A stretch of 64,000 bases of DNA from Ignavibacteriota bacterium. Its GTDB lineage: Bacteria; Bacteroidota; Ignavibacteria; Ignavibacteriales; Melioribacteraceae. Location of the stretch: the NCBI GenBank assembly GCA_016708125.1, contig JADJGF010000001.1:1-64000 (forward strand). Direction: 5' to 3'. Position numbers and translations under genes: made by a program. Of this stretch, positions 54,689 to 61,368 are shown piece by piece. Under the pieces are notes generated by a model. It did no database searches. It saw nothing but the letters and a program-made list of their open reading frames with translations, and was not told the DNA's origin. Positions within the stretch are counted from its first letter, which is position 1, and every line of letters begins with the position of its first letter.

Positions 54689-54908
54689 ACATAACGACGT
54701 TGCCAATAAGCTGCTGCCCAAAAGAGCAATGCCAAATAAGCAACACAATGATTTATATTTAGCCGTGCTTAACTTTACATGTAAGCACGGCGGAACTAAA
54801 CTTCAATAATACTGCTAATGTTAATAGCAATGCCAAACAAACTTTTAATCTTTATTTCTGTATTCAACCCGAGCAATTACGGCAGTCAGCTTGATTGGCG
54901 GGTTATAT
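54689..54908 (-). repeat. attC65, type C
   Basis: Core ACATAAC/GTTATAT; the attI-proximal attC, twin of attC56. Confidence 0.92.
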
Positions 54909-54940
54909 TAAGCTTTTATTTATTAATTAAGCTCTCAACT

Positions 54941-56086
54941 TCAACCATACCCACTCAACAATACTTTACTTTCACATTCCGGACATACACATTTAACTTT
55001 TTCTTCCAACTCATTTATTATTTCTTCAACTTTTTCTTTTAATTTTCCAAGTTCACTCTTTATTTCTTCTTCTATTTTATTCAGTGAGTCTTTCTTTTTA
55101 TTTGGAGCAAAGATTCCTCCATACCTTATCTTTCTAAATCCTTCTGGTAGTATATGTAGTAAAAATCTTCTGATAAATTCCGTGTCTTCTAATGGTAGTA
55201 TTTCTTTCTTAGCTATGCCTCGTTTATCTTGCTTCTTGTAGTTCTTATATTCAAATCTTACTACTCCTTTTTCATAACTCTTTATTCTGCTATTGGATAT
55301 TGCTACTTTGTGTGTATATCTCGATATATATTCTAACGTCCTTTCTCCATTGCTAAATGGTGCCTTCGAATATATTACCCATTTCTTTTGACTCAATTTA
55401 TATAGGTAATTGTTAAACTCTTTTGATCTTGATAGTATTTCTATCTTTCCCGGAAATCTTAATTTCCCTTCCTCATACTTTTCTTTTAGTAACTCTATAA
55501 ATTTTCCCATCATAACTTCTGACATCGCCCCTACCGGAAACATAAACTTCTTCGAATATGGTAATTTCTTAAATCTCCCTTCTTTCAGTCCTCCACTTAA
55601 TACCATATAATGTATATGTGGATGATATAACATCTGACTTCCCCATGTATGCAATAAACCGATGTAACCTATTCTTCCTCCAAAATGTCTTTTATCCTCT
55701 GAAAATTTATTTAGTACATAAAAGCTGCTCTTGAATAATATATCATATAATATCTGCTGATTGCATATTGATAGATTATTCAACTCCGATGGCAACGTGA
55801 ATACAACATGAAAGTATGGTAATGGCAGATAATTCTTTAGGACATTTATTAACCATTTTATTTTCTTATTCTGGTTACATCTATTACAATGTCTGTCTCT
55901 GCATGGTCTTTTCTTTTCTTCTTCATATCCACATTCTTCATTTGTGCACTTAAATTTAACCGGTGACACGTTATCTGAAAAACAATTGATAATCTTTGTG
56001 ATTACCTTTCTCTGTTTGTTCGATATGCCTTTGTGCTCCAAATATCTCTCTATTCCAGACTTTAATATATCTGATACTTTTATCAT
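54941..56086 (-). CDS. IS91-family transposase carried on a cassette (intact copy)
   Basis: 381 aa. The N-terminal zinc-binding domain has CTNEECGYEEEKKRPCRDRHCNRCNQ (about 49-72). The Y2-type transposase core has YFHVVFTLP, LYHPHIHYMVLSGG (the HUH pair of histidines) and TLEYISRYTHKVAISNSRI. This is the IS91/IS801 rolling-circle family; the C-terminal coiled coil ends in a Cys pair (CVCPECESK). The gene sits between matching core arms GTTATATTAAGC and GCTTAATATAAC and abuts attI, so it behaves as the most recently inserted cassette. Upstream ribosome site is weak. Confidence 0.88.
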   Translation of the reverse strand: MIKVSDILKSGIERYLEHKGISNKQRKVITKIINCFSDNVSPVKFKCTNEECGYEEEKKRPCRDRHCNRCNQNKKIKWLINVLKNYLPLPYFHVVFTLPSELNNLSICNQQILYDILFKSSFYVLNKFSEDKRHFGGRIGYIGLLHTWGSQMLYHPHIHYMVLSGGLKEGRFKKLPYSKKFMFPVGAMSEVMMGKFIELLKEKYEEGKLRFPGKIEILSRSKEFNNYLYKLSQKKWVIYSKAPFSNGERTLEYISRYTHKVAISNSRIKSYEKGVVRFEYKNYKKQDKRGIAKKEILPLEDTEFIRRFLLHILPEGFRKIRYGGIFAPNKKKDSLNKIEEEIKSELGKLKEKVEEIINELEEKVKCVCPECESKVLLSGYG

Positions 56087-56139
56087 TAGAGCTTAACTTA
56101 TTCATATTTTCAATGAACTGCCAATGCTTTTTTGGCTTA

Positions 56140-56355
56140 ATATAACTATTTATTAAGCAGAATACCCGTCTCTTATTAAATGGAGCAAAAAAAGATGTTT
56201 ATTCTACTTTTGGTTTTTCTAATATCTACTTAAAATTTTTATATCTTATTATAAACTATAATTTTATACAAAATTTTCAAACTTAAATTTGGTTCGCTAT
56301 ACTGAATTTTCTTCCGCTTTCCATTCCCAAATATCCAATTATTTCCTTCCGTTTT
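56140..56355 (-). other. attI integration site region
   Basis: The core ATATAAC at 56140-56146 is followed not by an attC arm but by unique sequence up to the intI stop, as expected for the primary site where cassettes enter. It lies at the 3' side of intI, the reverse of the common layout. I see no convincing cassette promoter in it; TATAAT-like and TTGAAA-like pieces occur on the minus strand near 56248-56280, but with wrong spacing. Confidence 0.75.
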
Positions 56356-57357
56356 TCAATACCTAATATTTGCGTCTAACGGACTTCTTACACCGGTTCC
56401 GCTATTTAATACATGCGTATAAATCATTGTTGTTTTAACAGAACTATGTCCAAGTAATTCTTGTATTGTTCTAATATCGTAACCATTTTCTAGCAAATGG
56501 GTTGCAAAGGAATGTCTAAAAGCATGCGAACCGGCATGTTTTGTAATCTCAGCTTTTTTTAATATTTCTTTAATTTTTTTCTGAACTGTTGTTTCATGTA
56601 AATGGTGTCTGTAGTAAAAATTATTTTTTTCGGATAAAACAAATTTATCCGATGGAAAAATATACTGCCATCCAAATTCTTTTCCGGCGTTTGGATATTT
56701 TTCTCTTAATGCCATCGGCAAAATTGTTTCGCCTTTTCCGGCTTTAAGATCATTTTCGTGAAGCTTTTTACTTTTTAAGATGGTTTATTATCTCCGGAAT
56801 TATTGAAGTCGGCAAAATTGTTTGTCTGTCTTTTTCCCCTTTGGAATCACGAACGGTAATCATTTTATAATCCATATCAATATCTTTAACTCGCAGCCTT
56901 AAAGCTTCTCCTAATCTTAAACCGCCTCCGTATAAAACCGAAATAATTATTTTTGTAACTCCGCTTAATTGTTTGAATATTTCCGAAATTTCATTTTTAG
57001 AAAATACTGTTGGTAATTTTAAATTTCTTTTTGCTCTTTTAACATTTTCAAGCCAGCCTAATTCTATGTTCAAAACTTTGTTATACAAATACATAATGGC
57101 ATTCATTGCTTGGTTTTGCGTTGATGCAGAAACCTTTTTATTTACTGCTAAAAATGTTAAGTATTTTTCAAGATCTTTTTATCTAATTCCTTTGGATGTT
57201 TTTTGCCGTTGAATAAAATGTAATTTTTAATCCATCTTAAATATGCTTCTTCTGTTTTTCTGCTGTATCTGTGGGCTTTTAAAGTTAAGCTTACTTTATC
57301 AAGAAGTTTAGGATTTTTAGTAACTACTATTGCACTATTTGCTTTTTTTTCTATCAA
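56356..57357 (-). pseudogene. intI: Integron integrase IntI, frameshifted at two places
   Basis: Three consecutive frames of one tyrosine recombinase. The N-terminal SAM-like domain is LLDKVSLTLKAHRYSRKTEEAYLRWIKNYILF (from a TTG at 57357). The core-binding to catalytic part is VFSKNEISEIFKQL...GGGLRLGEALRLRVKDIDMD (Arg of the R-H-R-Y set). The C-terminal part is HAFRHSFATHLLENGYDIRTIQELLGHSSVKTTMIYTHV (H-xx-R, GH, Tyr). The insert ALREKYPNAGKEFGWQYIFPS between motifs II and III is the IntI-specific helix that distinguishes integron integrases from XerC/D. Breaks are at A-runs at about 57173-57178 and 56770-56785 on the complement (KKD and HLKKVKKLHE regions). Confidence 0.92.
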
Positions 57358-57826
57358 TTATTTGATGATAAATTAGTTACACAAAATTAAATAAATTATA
57401 GTTAAACTTCAATTATTTAAAATTGATTTTTATAATTATTTGCTTTCAAAAATTCTTCTTCGGGCTTGATTAAAATAAGATATAAAATACTATTTATTTT
57501 TTTTACTGCTCCGCACAATCAGTTACAATAACTAAATATTATATTAGTTTAATAATTTAATTTAATATAATGAATAATTTACCTTTTGTAAATACGTATA
57601 AATACTTACAAGTTAATTTTTCATTACATTAAATTTTATACTATTCTTAAGTTCTAAGTGAAATTCAATCTAATTTGATTTATCGATTTGAAAGAAGGAA
57701 GATATGTTAAATTTTTAATTGGAATTTAATGATTGTTTGTGAAGATAGTTACTTCTCTTTTGCAAGGGTTTGTATATCAATGTTTTTGTTGATTACTTAA
57801 TCGATTGATAAAAATAATTCAAGATT
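57358..57826. other. Intergenic region upstream of intI
   Basis: About 470 bp, AT-rich, between the intI start and the stop of the glycoside hydrolase gene. I find no gene, hairpin or repeat. The intI promoter should lie here near 57360-57450 but I cannot point to it. Confidence 0.5.
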
Positions 57827-59776
57827 TTATTTGAGTATTATAAGCTTTTTTGTTTCCATAAATTCACCCGATTTTAAAACATAAAAATAAACTCCGGAAG
57901 TTAGATTTGTTCCATCAAATTGAATTTTATAATTACCGGGTTTTTGAAATTGATTTACTAAATATTTTATTTCTCTTCCTAAAATATCATAAATGATTAA
58001 TTGCACATTTGATGTTTCAAAATTCAGATTTGAAGGGATTGAATATTCTATTGTTGTATTTGGATTAAATGGGTTAGGATAATTTTGACTTAGGTAAAAT
58101 TTATTTGGAATTTTTTCTTCAATATTTTTTTCAACATTTACTAAGGTTTCACCTTCAAGCAGCAAATATATTGCGGAATAAGGCGGGCACTCGATCTTTA
58201 AAGAATCATCTGTAGTAAAGGAATAAGGAGCAATTTCCAAATAGTTTTCTGGTCCACCGGAAACTTGGCTTGAACTTTCTCCGTTTACAAAAACCTTACT
58301 TGAAAATGTACCATCCCCATTTTCATCTTGAAGTTGAAACCAATAAATACGTTCACCAACTTCATAGTTTTTGAGATCGAGTTCTACAATTCTATTGTTC
58401 GCAGATTTATTTATTAATGTAATTCCAGCATGATTAGATGAGAAGTTGGACGCAAATGCAACAATATCTAATTTTGAATTACTATTCACTTTACTAACTT
58501 CAGATTTTACTAAAACATCACCAAAGTATTTTTGTAAATACATCATATGATAGAATGCCGGGTAAGGAGTAAAATCACTTACATTTGGTTCGCCTCTTGA
58601 AAACATACCATGATCATTACCTTCACTAAATCCATTTGATAAGTCCCATCTATTAACTAATCCATATCCTTGTTTTATTGCTTCACCAAGAACAAGTGTA
58701 CTATGCATTCCGTTTATATGCGAAATCATTTGTTTTGAACCTACCGCAAAAATATTATACTCTGTTAAAGCAATTGGCTTTGGAGCAAGTCTGAATTCAG
58801 TAAGATCTTTTAGAACTTGATTCTTAAAATTTGATGTTCGTGTATATGAATCTAATATTACACTTGCATTAGAATTTTGGTCATATGGAGTGAAATAATT
58901 ATGAACAATATAGAAATCGGGAACTTCTCCAACAACTGCCATCATTTTCTCATTCCAAGAAGTTTGTATTGCATCCCACGAAGTTTCCTCTTCGAAAGCT
59001 TGGAATCCTATAAAAATTTCATGACCAATTTCATCTGCGGCAGCTTTCATAGAATCAGCAAATACTAATCCTTGCTGACCATATATTTCGCCATTAATAA
59101 ATTTTGGCTGCCCGTCTTTATTTAATGTTTGATCTATTTCATATCCTTTATTCCAGTTTCCAAAATTTTCATTTCCTATTTCCCAAAATTTTGTGCGACC
59201 ATTATCATGTCTTACCCATTCGGCGGCATAATGTGCCGCTTGGGCAACCGGATTTGCTGAAGTTCCATAACGTGCATAAGCATAATTTACAGTAATTATT
59301 CCGGTTGAATTTACTGAATCAAGTAATCTGTAATAATTGTCAAGTGACATTGTCCAGTTTTCTTCATTCTTTCCAAACCAAACATTTACATCATTTGGGA
59401 TATCCGATGGTTTATTGTTTGGAGCACGATCCCAGAAATATTCATTTGAGAGATTACCGCCTGGATATCTTAGAATATGCGGATTAAGATTTCGCAAGTT
59501 ATTTACAACTTTAGCATTATCCCACATAATAGTTGAATAAGTATTGGCATTATTTCCATAAATATATTTTGGGATTTTTGTTATTGTATCGCCAAAATCA
59601 ACGGTAACAACAAAATCAATTATTCCAGAAGGCTTTTCTACGTTTGTAAAATAATTTGGACTTTCAATTTCTTTCGGCTCCCAATCATTAAGAAAAAAAT
59701 CTTGTTGGGAAAAATTAGTTTGCACAAAAATTAGAAAATTTATTTGTAAAAAAAGTAAAAGTCTAATTTTATTCAT
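57827..59776 (-). CDS. Secreted clan GH-A glycoside hydrolase (arabinofuranosidase/agarase-like) with T9SS signal
   Basis: 649 aa from the ATG at 59776 (MNKIRLLLF); a TTG at 59788 would add four residues. Signal peptide to NFSQ. Residues about 60-390 form the (beta/alpha)8 barrel: IYGNNANTYS...HILRYPGGNLSNEYFWD, acid/base Glu in FWEIGNENFG (about 203) and nucleophile Glu in KPIALTEYNIF (about 339). This fits GH51-type arabinofuranosidases and related agarases. A beta-sandwich follows, then the T9SS domain NYPNPFNPNTTIEYSI ... KLIILK. Probably released or surface-bound to attack polysaccharide. Confidence 0.78.
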   Translation of the reverse strand: MNKIRLLLFLQINFLIFVQTNFSQQDFFLNDWEPKEIESPNYFTNVEKPSGIIDFVVTVDFGDTITKIPKYIYGNNANTYSTIMWDNAKVVNNLRNLNPHILRYPGGNLSNEYFWDRAPNNKPSDIPNDVNVWFGKNEENWTMSLDNYYRLLDSVNSTGIITVNYAYARYGTSANPVAQAAHYAAEWVRHDNGRTKFWEIGNENFGNWNKGYEIDQTLNKDGQPKFINGEIYGQQGLVFADSMKAAADEIGHEIFIGFQAFEEETSWDAIQTSWNEKMMAVVGEVPDFYIVHNYFTPYDQNSNASVILDSYTRTSNFKNQVLKDLTEFRLAPKPIALTEYNIFAVGSKQMISHINGMHSTLVLGEAIKQGYGLVNRWDLSNGFSEGNDHGMFSRGEPNVSDFTPYPAFYHMMYLQKYFGDVLVKSEVSKVNSNSKLDIVAFASNFSSNHAGITLINKSANNRIVELDLKNYEVGERIYWFQLQDENGDGTFSSKVFVNGESSSQVSGGPENYLEIAPYSFTTDDSLKIECPPYSAIYLLLEGETLVNVEKNIEEKIPNKFYLSQNYPNPFNPNTTIEYSIPSNLNFETSNVQLIIYDILGREIKYLVNQFQKPGNYKIQFDGTNLTSGVYFYVLKSGEFMETKKLIILK

Positions 59777-59953
59777 GAAATAATCCAAGAAATTTTATTA
59801 AAAGTAAATTTAAGTAATTCATATTATATACAATAATTTATAATCTGTCGCTTACAAACAAAAAATTATTGCGGCAATTAAGTATATGAAATTCAATTGA
59901 AGAGGTTTTCTGAGCACTATTAACTTTCTAAACATAAATTTAGAAATATTTTT
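59777..59953. other. Short intergenic spacer
   Basis: AT-rich, no gene or repeat seen. Confidence 0.4.
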
Positions 59954-61170
59954 TTACTTCTTTATTTTTAATGCAGTTAAGCTTACGGGACCCAACAATC
60001 CGGATTCATTTGGCTCCTAATTTTTTGCTGTAAACACACCATTTTTATCTAAGTTTTTCGATTCTTTTGCGGCAAAATTTATGTTGTAAAACTTTTTATA
60101 ATTCTTCCCTTTTCTTTCCAAATCTATAATTCTGTTAGCCATTAGGTTTGTTACTAAAATCTCAAGTTTATTATTTTTTTTATATTTTGTGCAATCAATG
60201 TTTACTTTAAATAATGGCCCAACCAATGTAGAAATTTTTTCATCATTTAAATAAACTTCTGCCGATTCTAATACTTTGCCTAAATTAAGTTCACAATAAT
60301 CAGTATTGAAAGCGGGATTTTCAAATGTTGTTTTATATTCAGCTGTGCCCGAAAACCATTTATGTTCTTCCGAAATTGATGTCCAAGTTTTCAATTCTTT
60401 TGTTGTAAAAGATTTGGGAATTATTGATCCGCCTTTAATAAACTCAATTTCCCAATTCCCATTTAAAGTTAAAGTGCTATTTGTAAATTCATAAATTGGA
60501 TATTCCATAATATTTTGTTTGGTATTATACCACTGCAGAATTAAAGATTCTCCTTTCGCTAATTGAAGATAAACTTGCGAACTGTTTCTCCATGTGAAAT
60601 AAATTTAATTTTAATTTTTAGTTTTCTATATGTCTCTTGTCTTTCGTTTAAATTAAAGAGACCGGGAACATCATTTGGAAAATTATTTTCAAAAATTATT
60701 TCTGCTCCATTTTGTGCAAGATCTAAAATTTTCTGTATAGTTTCTAAAGGAATAAACCTGCCTTCAGGCACAATAATCGTTTTATATTCAGCACCAGTAG
60801 AGATAATTTTTTCATCATCAAATTTTAATTGTTGAATTTGTTTATCTGAGATATAATTAAAAGTATATCCATTCTTTTGATAAAAAACTTATATCATCTT
60901 TTTCAAATCCTTTTACTCCATAAATTGGTGTTATTTCAACTCCGCCAAAACCCGCATTTTTAATTTCTTCAAGATTTGCAGTTAAATCTTTTTTATTTAC
61001 TGCGCTTCCATGCCACCACCATCTTATCCAAGGTTCTGTTTCATTATTTACTTTCGGCCATTTAGCAGTAGTATTTTTCTTAGATGAAAATGAATAAAAA
61101 AAGTCATAAATATTACAACGAGAATTAAGTAAGATAGGATTGGTCTTAAACTTTTTATTTTCTCAACCAT
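59954..61170 (-). pseudogene. Decayed GH106 alpha-L-rhamnosidase gene
   Basis: Fragments in order on the minus strand match one GH106 protein. They are a hydrophobic start SYLILVVIFMTFFIHF (ATG at 61170), EPWIRWWWHGSAVNKKDLTANLEEIKNAGFGGVEITPIYGVKGFEKDDISFLSKEW, PEGRFIPLETIQKILDLAQNGAEIIFENNFPNDVPGLF, and the C-terminal GH2-like sandwich NGNWEIEFIKGGSIIP...FSGTAEYKTTFENPAF...LNLGKVLESAEVYLNDEKI. A TAG at 60017 replaces the Trp expected before EPNESGLLGPVSLTALKIKK. The catalytic middle is missing: about 400 codons remain where the family has about 1000. Several frameshifts. Long non-functional. Confidence 0.78.
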
Positions 61171-61368
61171 TGCAGAATAATTCAAAGAAACCTCTGAATC
61201 CGTTAGCTAACGGATTCAAAATATCATTCCGGCCAGCCTGCCAGTAAGCAAGTTTGCGTTTATTGCAAGACCGGAATCCAAAAATCTTATTCTGGATTCC
61301 AGAACTTTAACAACGGATCGAGCGAATGACAATCACAATTGATTAATTTTTCTGAAGTTACTTGTAAT
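61171..61368. repeat. Intergenic repeat-like element with perfect palindrome
   Basis: A 22-bp perfect palindrome at 61196-61217 (GAATCCGTTAG and its complement) precedes a block with ATTCCGG...GACCGGAATCC and TCTGGATTCCAG, a chain of small inverted repeats. It looks like a dispersed intergenic element or terminator, and it is richer in GC than its surroundings. Confidence 0.45.

Larger units (their letters stand above)
1..56355 (-). mobile_element. Chromosomal integron cassette array, 65 attC sites plus attI
   Basis: Tandem array of gene cassettes, each closed by a roughly 220-bp imperfect palindrome (attC). Cassette starts and ends carry complementary core arms (GTTAnnn at the attC right end, nnnTAAC at the next attC), as expected of 1R and R'' of one excised circle. 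Nearly all genes are on the minus strand. A tyrosine recombinase with IntI-specific features lies beyond the right end. The array runs off the left edge, so its true size is unknown. Cassette insertion at attI is expected to add new cassettes at the right end, which makes the left end the older part. Confidence 0.95.

Noticed and set aside
859..54908. Many plus- and minus-strand frames ending in peptides such as SEAVGLICLL or beginning MRRRYA/MPRRYA
   Set aside because: These are read from the attC arm GAGCGAAGCGGTCGGGTTGA or its left arm and merely run into neighbouring genes; they are shadows of the repeats.
859..54908. CRISPR array
   Set aside because: The repeats are long imperfect palindromes of about 223 bp separated by genes of variable size, not short direct repeats with uniform spacers, and no cas genes are present.
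56140..56355. A cassette promoter in attI
   Set aside because: TATAAT-like and TTGAAA-like pieces occur on the minus strand, but their spacing (12 or 21 bp) does not form a credible promoter.
58877..59540. Several plus-strand frames within the glycoside hydrolase gene
   Set aside because: Antisense shadows of a clear GH-A coding sequence.
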